Below, one piece after another: positions 11,521 to 22,440 of a DNA stretch of 64,000 nt (positions within the stretch are counted from its first letter, which is position 1; each line of letters begins with the position of its first letter). Below the pieces are notes generated by a model. The model had not been told where the DNA came from, did not search any database, and saw only the letters and a list, made by a program, of their open reading frames with translations. Origin of the DNA: Gnetum montanum (taxonomy: Eukaryota; Streptophyta; Gnetopsida; Gnetales; Gnetaceae). The stretch covers positions 580,643 to 644,642 of the forward strand of contig MNCI01027447.1 in the NCBI GenBank assembly GCA_015680685.1, written 5' to 3'. A program made the translations under genes and the position numbers.

Positions 11521-12335
11521 CTGGAAACTAACCATGCATGGCTCTTTTGGATTCAGGTTCTAGTACCAACTTGATTTTTCAAGAAATGTATAAGCCCTAG
11601 AACTTTCCTCCACTAAAATAGAGTAACATTCATTTAGAGTTGGCCGACCAGTCCATCACTGTCCCGTTGGGACTAGTAGAGGACATTGTCACCACTGTTT
11701 GTGTGTGGTTGTATCCAATTGACTTTATAGTGATTCAAGTAAACAATGGTAAGGGTGACTTCCCAATCATAATGGGAAGAGCATGGCTAAGCATAGTTGA
11801 CACATGCCTAGGAATCCACGATCTTTCCCTAGAAATATCAAAAGAAAATATATTTAGAAAGATCAAGAATAAGAAAGTTCCATGCATCGCATACAGTGAC
11901 TTAGGGTGTAATTGCATGCAGAAGTCATGGTTCATGCAACATTTAACATTGCCTGCATGCAATCAGTGTGCACAAGTGACTGATATACAAAGATGCTTGT
12001 ATGCAACAGCCACAAGAAAAGAAGGCACCCAGTGGTTGATAGCTAATCAAGAGAGTAGTTCAACTATATGCATGGAACCAACTAATGGTTTGACTTGCAC
12101 TTACATTGATAGCATAGACACATTAGAGCAAGTCCATCCCCAACTTCCAAGTCTTGACATTGAAAATATCAACTGGGGGAAGTTGAAAATCCCAGATAAG
12201 TTTAAGCAAGGGCCCCTTGAGCTAAAACCATTGCCCACTGATATGGAATACATGTTTCTTAAAAATGAAAAACTAGTAATTATTAACATAGCTTGCTCTT
12301 CAACAAAAAGAAAGACTACTAAAAGTGATAAATAA
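11521..12335 (+). pseudogene. pro: Element A aspartic protease
   Basis: The retropepsin active site LLDSGSSTNLI is at about 11544-11576. It is followed by ELADQSITVPLGLVEDIVTT and the distal motif FPIIMGRAWLS near 11760, the usual order in Athila proteases. The frame from 11640 to 12335 is open. Two stops lie just before it, around the active site. The region after the domain is a linker of about 180 residues towards RT. Catalytic residues are intact, but the polyprotein is broken on both sides. Confidence 0.85.
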
Positions 12336-13617
12336 ATGGTCGAAAGCCTTCACTTGGTCATATCCCGAATTAACTGGAATAGATCATAGGATATGCCAAC
12401 ATAGAATTTATATTAACCCCTCCATGAAGCCTTGAAGACAACCACAGAGGTGATTGAACCCAAAGCTGAAGCAAGTAGTTAAGGAAGAAATTGAAAAACT
12501 TCTAAAAGCTAGGTTTATATACCCCATTGCTGATAGCGAACGGGTTAGCCCCTTAGTTATAGTGCCCAAAAAAGGGAGGCAAATGGAGGGTGTGCATAGA
12601 TTTTAGGCTACTAAATATGGCAACATTTAAGAACCACTTTCCATTGCCATTCATTAACCAAGTCTTAGACACCATTGTAGGGCATCGCTACTAGAGTTTT
12701 CTAGATGGGCACAGTGGATACAAACAAATACAAATAGCCCTAGAAGACCAAGCCAAGACTACTTTCACCAGTCCTTGGGGAACATTTGCATATAAATAGA
12801 TGTTGTTTGGCTTGTGTAATGCCCCTGCAACATTTCAACAATTAGTTCTAAGGATATTCCAGCAGCAAATAGGAAACGGTGTGGAGGTATTCATGGACGA
12901 CTTCTCCACCTATGGAGAAAACTTTGATCAAGCATTGGACTGGTTAGAGAAAGTGTTAAAATGATGTGTAGAAACCAATTTAAGGCTCAACTAGTAGAAA
13001 CACAATTTGATGGTCCAAGAAGGCATTGTACTAGGGCATAAAATCTCACAAATAGGGATAGAGGTAGATCCCGAAAAGATCAAAGTTATCCAAGGAATTA
13101 CCTATCAAGCAGAAACTGTAAAAGATATTCGATCATTCCTTGGACACACTGGCTACTACAGAAGGTTTATTGAGAACTTTTCAAAGGTTGCAAAACCATT
13201 GGTTAAATTAATGAAAAAGGACATACCTTTTGAGTGGACTAGGGAATGCAAATTAGTTTTCCAAACTTTAAAACAAAAGCTCATAGAAACACCCATTCTA
13301 CAAGCTCCTGATTAGTTCAGACCATTCCACATAATGACTGACTTATCCAACTTTGCCTTAGGAGTTGTACTTACATAGTTAGATGACCAAAAACGTCCTT
13401 ATTACATCCACTGTGCAAGTAGAAGTATGGCTGGTGCACAACTTAACTACACTACAACAGAGAAAGAATTAATGGTTGTAGTGTTTGCACTAAAAAAATT
13501 TAGGCACTATGTCTTGGGCTATAAGGTATTCATACACATGGACCATAGTACAATAAGGTTCCTAATGAATAACCCAACGATAAGCCCTCGCATCATACGA
13601 TAGCTTGTAATCTTACG
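12336..13617 (+). pseudogene. pol: Element A reverse transcriptase and RNase H
   Basis: RT fingers are recognisable (SERVSPLVIVPKK), followed by a one-base insertion near 12570 that shifts the frame. Then come PLPFINQVLDT, the palm motif FMDD at 12890-12901, and IRSFLGHTGYYRRFI near 13125. RNase H follows, with PFHIMTD at 13321-13341 and LNYTTTEKELMVVVFAL near 13440. The order and motifs are those of Ty3/gypsy pol, closest to Athila (EVFMDDFS). Scattered stops sit at Gln and Trp positions. A second frame change near 13610 separates RNase H from integrase. Confidence 0.88.
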
Positions 13618-15075
13618 ATGATAGATCATAAATGCACTGAGAACGTAGTTGCTGATCATTTATCTCGGTTGCGATGGGGCAACAAAGAGGATGAGTATCC
13701 AATTTCTGATTATTTCCCAAATGAACTCCTTTTTGCAGGTGTAGTGAATAATCAATTAACCATGGACACAAACTGGTATAGTAGCATTCTCACCTATCTC
13801 CTTACACAACAAACACCACAAGGGGTTGATGCCAAAAAGAAACAACTGTTTCTTCACCAAGCTAAGTATTTTAAGGAAATCAATAGGCAACTCTATAAAG
13901 TATGTCTAGATGGCTTGGTTCGATGGTGTGTTCCTCACATAGATCAATTGCAAGTTCTCCAAGACACTCATGAGGATCCTTATGGGGGTCATTACGATGG
14001 GAGATGAACAACCATTAAGATCTTGCTTGCAAGATATTATTGGCCTACATTGTTTCGGGATGCCCATTGTTTCGTCCAATCTTGTGAGTGCTATCAACGT
14101 GATGGGGGGATGACTGCTAGAATGGAGGGGCTACAATAGTGGATCCAACCTTTAGAACCCTTCAACATTTGGGGAATTGATTTTATGGGGCCGATTATAC
14201 TAATGTCCAATGGAAAAGCTTATATTATTGTTGCCATTGATTATCTTACAAAATGGGTAGAAGTAGCTACTATTAAGGATTGTACATTATCCATAGCTGC
14301 ATGATTTGTTCAACAACAAATCGTAAATAGGTTTGGTGTGCCTCATGCACTTATTTCAAACAATGGTACACACTTCACAGGTGCGACTTTTCAAAAATTA
14401 ATGCAATGCTTAGGGGTTGAACACAAAATGACTACACCATACCACCCCCAAGCGAATGGTTAAGCCAAATTCACCAATAGGGAAATTAAAAAAAAATATT
14501 AACAAGAACCAGTAGCAAGTTTAGGCGAGACTGGAGCACTAAACTAAACGATGCTCTTTGGGAATACTACTCCACATGGAAACTCCCTATAGGCTACTCT
14601 CCCTATGAGTTAGTGTAGGGTAAATTACCAATGCTTCCCATTCAAACTAAGCTCTATACACTATCCACAACATGTGACCTCAACCTTGACCTCGATATAG
14701 CACAAAAAAAATGGTTGATGATCCTTAACCTGCTAGATGAAAACCAATTGGTCGCCTTGTTGTCTAACAAATTTCACAAGGCCTTCAATAAATAATGTCA
14801 TGACCTAAGGATTAGGAAAGTTAAATATCAATCGGGAGATAAGGTTCTCTATTGGAATCCCACACGTGCCGTAATGTACCAAATTTCAAACATTGTGGGA
14901 AGGACCTTATGTCATTCATGTAACTTTTCCTTTAGGGGTCATGATGATATACAAACCTAAGAGCCCAAATAAGAAATTGTTGGTCAACACTCAACAAACC
15001 AAACCTTTCCATGAGCTTAGGTTAGCCAGTACTCATACTACCTTTGTTGGTGGACAACCTTGGTTGCTATTTTGA
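13618..15075 (+). pseudogene. pol: Element A integrase
   Basis: The zinc-binding His-His-Cys-Cys domain is visible at about 13966-14100 (H...GGHY..., SCE-x-YQRD; the first of the two Cys pairs is retained). The core has WGIDFMGP with the first catalytic Asp. It then reads ISNNGTHF, where the family has SDNG, so the second Asp is Asn. The third acidic region reads AKFTNREIK, with Lys where Gln-Ala-Glu is expected. After 14490 the frame is badly damaged. A short open segment at 14893-15075 resembles the C-terminal chromodomain-less tail (WEGPYVIHVTFPLG). Two of the three catalytic acids look lost, so it cannot be active. Confidence 0.85.
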
Positions 15076-16371
15076 ATCTCCTCCTTTGAAATCAATCGTG
15101 GGGGAGATGGCTACCTATGCTAACCATTTTAGGCCCTTAGTTCTTTTTGTATTTTTGTATTTTTGTTTTACACATTTCTTCAATCTTTCTTATTTTTTTT
15201 TACACCATCGTTCATATTTTTACTATTTCTTTATTTGGTTGATTTACTTTCATTCATCATACAATAAGTGCTCCTGATGGTGGATTGCATTATATACTAT
15301 TGATTTACCTCTGAATTATGATGCTGATATTATGATATTGTTCTTTTAATAACACAGGAAATGAGTCCACATTGTCCATTCATCCATTTAACTGTGTGGT
15401 CTCCCTTGGCTTGGAACTATACAATCCCTTTTTTCTAATCAACTTCTTAATAAATTGGTGGCTTGGTATTCTTTAAATCGAGGAAGGACTCAATGGATGA
15501 AAAGGGTGTGGCTTCAAAGGAATTCGATGCATTTGTGCTAGCCATTCTCTTGGGTGCTTGGATGCTTTTTCTTGGGTTTTCTGCCATTCTTCCATTAATC
15601 AAAAGTCAGGAAGCTAAGTGAATAAAAATAATTCTTTGCATGGTGTGGTTCTCACACAAAAAAAAAAGCATACTCCTTAGACATAATAAAGCAATATGGG
15701 CTACAAGCACTAGTTATGGCACTGGAAAGACATGTTACGCATGCTTGAAGGTTCCCTCTAACTAAGGCCCTTTCTTACTTCCTGCTTCTCCATCTCACTC
15801 TCCTTGGGATGGTGGTCACTCTTTGTGGAGGCATTCTTGTTGCTTCAAGAGGATGGATTGGCCAAGTGTATTGATGCAAGGTCATTGAATGTGGTTGGTT
15901 TGAGTCCAAATTTGGAACAAGTTCTACTCACTTACATTAACCATGACATACACAAGGGACTTTACACAACCTAGAGCCTACGAACTCTTTTTTTGTAGGT
16001 TTGTTAGGGCATAAAGGGCATGAGCCTGCTTTGGGGAGGATCCACTAGCATTCCTTTTTGGTGCAATTGTTAAGTTTATTTCCTTAAACATTTTTTGCAA
16101 TCAATCATTTCTCGTTTCATCCCCATCTTTGACATTCATCTTATTGGCGTTGCCATTGTTATTTTTCCCATTTTTCTTGTTCGTTATATTTTTCAATATT
16201 ATTGCTACCAGAGGTTCGCTCTTAGTTGTGGGGGCCCTGGCACAAATTTTTCAATTTCTCCATTCTACTACTTCCCTAACCCCTACACCTTGGGTAGTTA
16301 TCAATAATAAATCTCTAACCTAATTTTTGCCATAACCAGAACCCAACCAATGCACTTTATATCGAGTCAAG
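15076..16371 (+). other. Element A 3' non-coding region
   Basis: This begins after the pol end with GTGGGGGAGATGGCTACC, shared with element C at 36679. It is AT-rich, with TTTTACAC-type phrases near 15170, and is not protein-coding in any convincing frame. The same segment, in the same order, is found in C (36670-38370), B (39588-41065) and, on the minus strand, E (62695-64000). Confidence 0.75.
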
Positions 16372-16640
16372 GTATCAACTTCATCATGGTTTACTTATCC
16401 TTGCTCATTCATGACTGTGTTGTGTGTGCAAATGGTGATTACACAGACAATGGACTAGGGTAGGAGGAAGCACTCAAGATGGACTAGAGTTGGAGCATTT
16501 ATGCCAGGAACAAGTCTGATTGCATGGTTATGGATAAACAATGGAATGCGCAATCTCGGCATCGGTAGCAATGTGCCTCTTTTTTCTTTTTCTCTTTCTC
16601 TCTCCCTTTCTCTTCAAGCTATTAAATGAAGGTTTGGATG
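16372..16640 (+). pseudogene. Element A intron-like segment and short 3' ORF remnant
   Basis: 16372-16431 matches the 60-nt intron-like segment of C and E: it begins GTATCA after CAAG, but its last bases are AA where E has AG. The ATG at 16432 corresponds to the short-ORF start of C. After eight codons the frame meets a TAG, and downstream it is shifted relative to C. Recognisable nucleotide similarity to the C ORF runs to the CT-rich tract near 16590. It is clearly a decayed copy. Confidence 0.55.
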
Positions 16641-16820
16641 TCACTTATGTACAGTGTTCAACACCATGGGTATAAACACCAATGTTGTAATGTATTGTTG
16701 ATCCGTTCACTGAGCACTTAGAGTCTACCATCCTGTTTCACTGCCAGTTTTCATTCAGTCAATAATCCCATATGTTTCCAATATTTTGTAAGCAACTTGA
16801 GGATGAGTTTTCATTCAGTC

Positions 16821-16829
16821 ATGGGGGTA
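16821..16829 (+). promoter_or_regulatory. Polypurine tract, element A
   Basis: ATGGGGGTA lies directly before the 3' LTR start, in the context TTTCATTCAGTCATGGGGGTA shared by C and D. Confidence 0.75.
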
Positions 16830-16891
16830 TGATGAACCGTGATATTGGGGCTATGATATCGAATACACGATATTGGAGCTTACCATGCAAT
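16830..16891 (+). repeat. 3' LTR of element A, left piece
   Basis: It begins TGATGAACCGTGATATTGG and aligns with the first 60 or so bases of the 5' LTR, including three GATATC-type sites. It is cut at CAAT (16888-16891). Confidence 0.85.
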
Positions 16892-17123
16892 TATTGGTGA
16901 CCGTTCGGGACGCAACCGCCAACGAGTGTTCTCAAACAGGATTTAGGTGCCTCCTGGTCTCTGGCAACACCAAGGCCCAGATACCTCCAAATAGACTTAG
17001 TAGTTAACATGAGTATGTGTGTGTGCTGTTGTGGTATGCAGTTGTGAAAAATGAAATGATTGCGTTGTCTGTAAACTACAAATGACTTATCATAAAGAGA
17101 TTCAGCCAACTTTGCCAAGTACT

Positions 17124-17768
17124 NNNNNNNNNNNNNNNNNNNNNNNNNNNNNNNNNNNNNNNNNNNNNNNNNNNNNNNNNNNNNNNNNNNNNNNNNNNNN
17201 NNNNNNNNNNNNNNNNNNNNNNNNNNNNNNNNNNNNNNNNNNNNNNNNNNNNNNNNNNNNNNNNNNNNNNNNNNNNNNNNNNNNNNNNNNNNNNNNNNNN
17301 NNNNNNNNNNNNNNNNNNNNNNNNNNNNNNNNNNNNNNNNNNNNNNNNNNNNNNNNNNNNNNNNNNNNNNNNNNNNNNNNNNNNNNNNNNNNNNNNNNNN
17401 NNNNNNNNNNNNNNNNNNNNNNNNNNNNNNNNNNNNNNNNNNNNNNNNNNNNNNNNNNNNNNNNNNNNNNNNNNNNNNNNNNNNNNNNNNNNNNNNNNNN
17501 NNNNNNNNNNNNNNNNNNNNNNNNNNNNNNNNNNNNNNNNNNNNNNNNNNNNNNNNNNNNNNNNNNNNNNNNNNNNNNNNNNNNNNNNNNNNNNNNNNNN
17601 NNNNNNNNNNNNNNNNNNNNNNNNNNNNNNNNNNNNNNNNNNNNNNNNNNNNNNNNNNNNNNNNNNNNNNNNNNNNNNNNNNNNNNNNNNNNNNNNNNNN
17701 NNNNNNNNNNNNNNNNNNNNNNNNNNNNNNNNNNNNNNNNNNNNNNNNNNNNNNNNNNNNNNNNNNNN
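17124..17768. other. Assembly gap
   Basis: A run of 645 N inside the insertion that splits the element A 3' LTR. Any reading frame spanning it is artificial. Confidence 0.99.
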
Positions 17769-18375
17769 CACTAGCTAAACAATTTAAACAAAATAAAAAT
17801 AAAACATAACTCATAGGACTATGACAAAGAGGCTGAAATCTTTTCTTTAGCCAGTCATCTTACAAGAAATCTTTCACAATTTCTTCTTTACAATGCTTTT
17901 CCCAAGACTCAAAGTGTAATGATCAATGTCTTGTGTTGCTCTTTCCTCCTTGACCCTTGAAGCCTTTTTATAGGGTTCAAAGGTAGTTAGGTAAGTTACA
18001 AAATATCTTGGGTGGCTATAACCACCATAAAGATAAAAAAGCTACAATGGACAAGTGTCCTATTCAATTTCCAAGTGTCTTCATTCAGTTGCCAAGTATC
18101 TTCATGGAGACAAAAAGGCTATAGTTGACAAGTGGCCTTGGTGGTGGTTATAACCACCATTTCAATTGACAAGTGTTCAATTCACATGGGACTTTGAACA
18201 ATTGTTGCACAAATTCCCTTTTTAAATCATAAAATATTTTATTGTTATTTAAATCATAGTAGTAGAGATAGTAACCATGGAGTTGATGCATACATGGATG
18301 GGTTAATATAAAAATATATATGTAAGTGTGTACAACCGAATGCATAAATAAAGTGGTGCCCTCATGTTTCCAACA
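17769..18375 (-). mobile_element. LTR-like piece, minus strand
   Basis: On the minus strand it begins TGTTGGAAACATGAGG at 18375, a typical LTR start. It reaches CTATAAAAAGGC near 17965, followed by a purine-rich leader and an AG-rich tract, as in an LTR promoter. The 3' part runs into the assembly gap, and the sequence left of the gap (16892-17123) may be its end. Repeated phrases such as CACTTGTC recur upstream of the TATA box. Confidence 0.5.
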
Positions 18376-18792
18376 CAAAGTGAGTGTCACGTTATGTAGA
18401 TAGTATATAATTTAATTATAGTTCAATCATGTATATAGTATATAGTTTATTGTGTCAACACATAGCATTGCTGTCCGTTATGTAGTTTATGTAATGGTCA
18501 TCGTAGTCCAGGTTCAGCATGAAGACGTCATTGGTGAGTTCGACCATCATTCATATGAATGCGCTCATGCTGGACAATCGTTTGTATGAGTAGATTTTAG
18601 TTCATCATCTTCAAAGTTGTTGTCATTGTTAATGACTTGAAATTCGGATCAACATCAGGGTCGTGTTGCAGATAACAAAGTTGGGAGTACTGGGATTGTA
18701 TATCTTGTATTTTTGGCATGGCCGCGAGATTGTTCTTGGAGCTACAATGCACAACCTCGAATCTGACAACGACCTAGAAAATAGATCTGGAT

Positions 18793-19530
18793 CTATATCC
18801 GGTGCTCTGTTACTGTGAAAACAGGCCCAACAAATGATGTAGGTGCAGGAATAGGAACCCTTCCTTCTTCTTTTTGTTCCTCTGCAAGTAGAGGTGGTAC
18901 CAGGGACGGTCCAAGATGATGATTCCAGTGAGCGCTACAGTGACAACAACGGACCACATGGCCTTGTCCTCCCACCAACTCACCAGTCGCTGTGAAAAAC
19001 CAAAGCCCCAAGAACAACCGTGAGCAAACTCAAAACAGTGACTCTTCAGGGCAGACCCAGGCGTCCTACATGACTTCCAAAAATTCAAAAGCCTTGTCCA
19101 CCAAGTTGAATTCCAACGTTAGCAGAGAAAATTACAACATCAATCACGGTGTTATCATTGCCATAAAGAGCGATGATGGTGCCGAAGAACTGCTTCTTAG
19201 ACGGATCACTGCCAGCAATGATGTGCTGGCCTAGGAAAGAGTTGTTGATGAAGGTTTTATGGCTGTCCTTCGCTACAATTCCTATGCTGCTGGACTACGA
19301 CTGCTGCAAATTCTTGATCAAAATCGATTGCTTCCATGTCTCTGTTTCTGGCAACGGCTCTACCAAAGTCGCAGGTATCAGTGTTGGCATTGGCTCTAGC
19401 TCGATTCAGCTAGGAGAGGCCACGTGCTTTCTTATCGTCTGCCTGGTGCCCTTTGTTTTTGCCATAGATGACTCCATCTTTTCAACCGTCTTTTCAACCA
19501 TAATTATTATGGAAAAATATGATCCATGAA
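18793..19530 (-). pseudogene. Polygalacturonase QRT3-like (pectate-lyase-fold) gene fragment
   Basis: On the minus strand, 19090-19420 translates to a stretch that includes IIAGSDPSKKQFFGTIIALY, then GNDNTVIDVVIFSANVGIQL and GGQ. This follows the order I know from the plant QRT3-like polygalacturonase/pectin-lyase-superfamily proteins (FLG-x-H...GT-x-I-x-L-x-GNDN...DVVIFSA). Stops replace probable Gln codons, and downstream (below 19090) the family similarity disappears. Upstream (19500) the frame begins with a Lys/Thr-rich segment that I do not recognise. It lies inside a transposon insertion, so it is probably captured or dragged host sequence, not a gene in place. Confidence 0.55.
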
Positions 19531-20479
19531 GTGAGAAGATATTTATATAAATTTAGTTTTGAATGCCATTCATTGAGGTGGAATAGGCATTCCCCTCTCG
19601 TCTTACATCATAGTTGATAGTTTCTCCGACAACCTTTGCATTTCGAAGCATGGGGGAAGAAAATAACAGTATGACTGGAAACATTGCGTTGAGCAATCGG
19701 GCTCGAGCCAATTGCCTAAAACTAGTCAAATCTGTTTTCTTACAAATACAGCGCTCGTGGTACCTGCTGCCCACCCAGCTTTGCCAATGAAGAGTTGCCT
19801 TCCTTTTCCTATCAGGTTCACATTCATAAATGGCTTGCTTATCTATTTCTCTATCGCACGTGTACTAAGGCTCCCAACTCCCGAAATCCTGAAAGGAGAG
19901 TCTGATATCTGAGAGCGTATAGGTCGTCTCTTGGTGTTTCTTTGCAGCCAGCGAGCAGGACAAAATCAATTTGATAAATTCAGGTGGTTTTTGCGTGATA
20001 TCGTTACACTTAAATGCTTTTGTGAGTACAAACAACACATGGTGTTTCTGTGAACAATCTCATTGAGTACCAATTGTAGTTATTCCAAATTTTCCTGTTG
20101 GTTGATATCATTTACAAATGTTGTGATAAATCTTCCTCAATATGGCCTCAACACATTGTATATCAACCTCATGAAATTTTTAGGGGTATTTCATTGGCCA
20201 AACAATATAACTCTCAATTCCAAGGCATCATTTGGTTTCTACAAGTTGCCTTACATTCATTACCTTCCCATACCTTATGGAGGTTAACTAAACCCACTTC
20301 TTGACTTGTATATCAATACATGTTTGTAGATCCAGTGAATGCTTCTTTGGCACTAAAATAGCTGGTAGAGGATTTTCATGAACTTTGAACAATTGATCAT
20401 TTTCCTTAAACAAAACTGTATTTGCTAGTGAGTCAATTAGAGAAAAACCTTTCAAACTACCAACCGAACACCTCTGAAA

Positions 20480-20600
20480 AGTCTTCATCTAATAAAATAT
20501 TGGCAATGTTTAAATCAAGGTGAATGTTAGTTATATGATTAGCTTCACAACCTCACAAAGCCTGCTCCATTAAGTGGCCAAAATGTGCCAACAGCAATGT
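20480..20600 (-). pseudogene. Possible protein-kinase catalytic-loop fragment
   Basis: On the minus strand a short frame reads NIHLDLNIANILLDEDF, resembling the HRDLK-x-x-NILLD catalytic loop of plant receptor-like kinases. Only this short stretch is similar. The His-Arg-Asp is altered, and neighbouring kinase motifs were not found. It could be chance similarity. Confidence 0.3.
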
Positions 20601-20608
20601 CGGATACT

Positions 20609-20902
20609 CAATATCATGTCCAGCATAATTGCCTATAAATAAGAGGTGGGCACACTTAGCTTGCATAGTTAATTGTAGTCCCTTACCCAAACTCTCACCT
20701 TTTCTCCTTCTCAGAGTTAAAATTATTTTTGCGTGCCTGCAGTAGGAGTCATAAAGTGAACAGATCTTTATTCGAGCATTGTGTACCTAAGCACACCTTG
20801 TGTATGGCAATAAAGATGAACTTTGTGATAAACCTTGTAGCATTCAGAATAGATTAATTAATGTTATTTTTAGTTATTTAATGCTTTCCTTAGCTAATTA
20901 AT

Positions 20903-20948
<46 letters not shown>

Positions 20949-21392
20949 TACAACTCTCCTAAGTAAGCACACTCAGTACGATCACTTCAAGCATGTGTGT
21001 AACACTTGGTAACCCAATAATGATTAGCGCTTGGTAATCCCAGTAGTGTTGCACTGGTTCAGGATGTGTACAGTAAGTGAGAGCAGATACTAGTGTTAGG
21101 ATTAATTAAAGCCTAGTTAATTAGTAGTTAAATTAAATTAGTTGCTTAGTTATCTTTCTCCTCCCTTATTAGTACCAAGACAATAAACATATAAAAGCCA
21201 TAAAAATCATATTCCTTGAGTTTACTTAACCATACAATTGTGACATACAAGTAAGCTTGGGAAAATAACGATTAACCAACCCGTCCTTGTTCCATCAAGG
21301 CACATAAGCACTTAGTCCTTGGAATTCAACTGGATCATGCATGTACACTCATATTCGTATGGTTGAGCATAGGAATACCTTGCCGCTCATCA
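20609..21392 (+). repeat. 3' LTR of element A, right piece
   Basis: This resumes the LTR at CAATATCATG, passes the TATA box at 20634-20641 and AATAAAG near 20810, and ends GCTCATCA at 21392, followed by ACAAC. It contains an expanded CT microsatellite (about 20904-20944) that is much shorter in the 5' LTR. Confidence 0.88.
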
Positions 21393-21397
21393 ACAAC

Positions 21398-21774
21398 TAA
21401 TCAAGAATCAAAATTATTCAAAATTTAGTCTACCATGAGAAGAGTAAACACATTGAGATAAGTATTGACTTGATAAGATAGAAATATTTCGAAAAATATA
21501 TCGATGTCCATTATATATCCACCAAGTTATAGAAAGACAATGGTTCTATGAAAGCTCTTGCTAAACAATCATTTGATATATTTCAAGAATATCTTTTCTT
21601 ACTATCCTTACCTCGCAATTTGAAGTGAGGCGTAGACTATGAAGATTATGAAAGGAATTTGATGTTTGCTTCAGAGAAGATGCCCTGCAACATCTCGATC
21701 ATCTATCTTTTACTTCACATTGCTCATGTGAAGTATGAAGGAATCAAGAAAAAAATAAATTATGAATTAAGGAG
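21398..21774 (+). pseudogene. Ty1/copia RNase H, right piece, and 3' end
   Basis: After removal of element A the copia frame continues with SRIKIIQNLVYHEKSKHIEI, matching the conserved copia ending NPVFHERSKHIDI. It then degrades, with a few stops. Near 21765-21774 the purine-rich AATTAAGGAG precedes TGTTAGATAA, which fits a polypurine tract and LTR start. Confidence 0.75.
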
Positions 21775-22440
21775 TGTTAGATAATAATTCATACATTATC
21801 TTGATTTAGAAGTCATTGTTGTTATGTTAAGTTAGTTGAGTCGCAAGTATGTATGTTACAATTCGTAAGGTATTTGTTTATGTGTCACTTCTTATGATTC
21901 ATAAAGTAATCAATTTTAAGTCATAACCCATCATTATGTTAAAGGTTTCCCCAGTACCAAGTCAGTGGGTAAAGTATAGGGAAGAAGTTAATAAGAAGTA
22001 TAATTGTTTGTAATTAAGTAAGAAATTATCACGACCAAAAGATTCAAGAATATAAGATTACAAAAAGAATTTATCTAAATAAAAGAAAAGAATATTGATT
22101 ATGAAATTACTTTATTGAAAGTTTGACATATTATGAAACCCTGTAAAATACTTTCAAATGATACTGCGTTAACTTTAATAAGGTGATTGGTTGCTAGTGA
22201 AGAAAAGAATGTATCATTGAGGATCCTTGTGATTATTGTAATGGGTTTGATTAGTGTGATTAAATTAAGGTGCATGTGCTTACCATTCCTAATTACCTTA
22301 GTTAGAAGAGGTTTGTGATTCCCATGAATGTGTGTATGCCATGTAGTAAGGTATGGATTTTTATATTCATGCAAATTGAAGATCCCAAGTGGTGATTTAG
22401 CACTCAATCACACATCTCACAACTTTCATGCACATATCAC
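21775..22440 (+). repeat. Probable copia 3' LTR (start only secure)
   Basis: It begins TGTTAGATAATAATTC directly after a polypurine tract that follows the copia RNase H end. The far end could not be identified and no second copy lies in the window, so 22440 is only a working limit. Confidence 0.4.

Larger units (their letters stand above)
16892..20608. mobile_element. 3.7-kb insertion in element A 3' LTR
   Basis: The LTR stops at CAAT (16888-16891) and resumes at CAAT (20609-20612) at the matching LTR position, so 16892-20608 is a single net insertion with a 4- or degraded 5-bp duplication. No terminal inverted repeat is visible. It holds an assembly gap, a minus-strand LTR-like piece with a TATA box, and antisense fragments resembling a QRT3-type polygalacturonase and possibly a protein kinase. 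The carrier type is unresolved: a copia-like element with captured sequence, or more than one insertion event. Confidence 0.7.
7945..21392 (+). mobile_element. Element A: Athila-type Ty3/gypsy retrotransposon
   Basis: A complete but dead element: 5' LTR, tRNA-Asp-type primer site, gag, protease, RT, RNase H, integrase, 3' non-coding region, polypurine tract and 3' LTR. The 5-bp duplication ACAAC flanks both ends (7940-7944 and 21393-21397). RT reads EVFMDD followed by FSTYG, which with the tRNA-Asp primer points to the Athila clade. The 3' LTR is interrupted by a 3.7-kb insertion. The LTRs differ by roughly a tenth of sites by eye, mostly transitions. Coding parts contain many stops and at least two frameshifts. 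Confidence 0.9.

Noticed and set aside
16891-17814. Long open frames on both strands across 17124-17768
   Set aside because: They exist only because the run of N has no stop codons.
22099-22407. 102-codon minus-strand frame
   Set aside because: No motif, no neighbour in frame and AT-rich surroundings; not distinguishable from chance.
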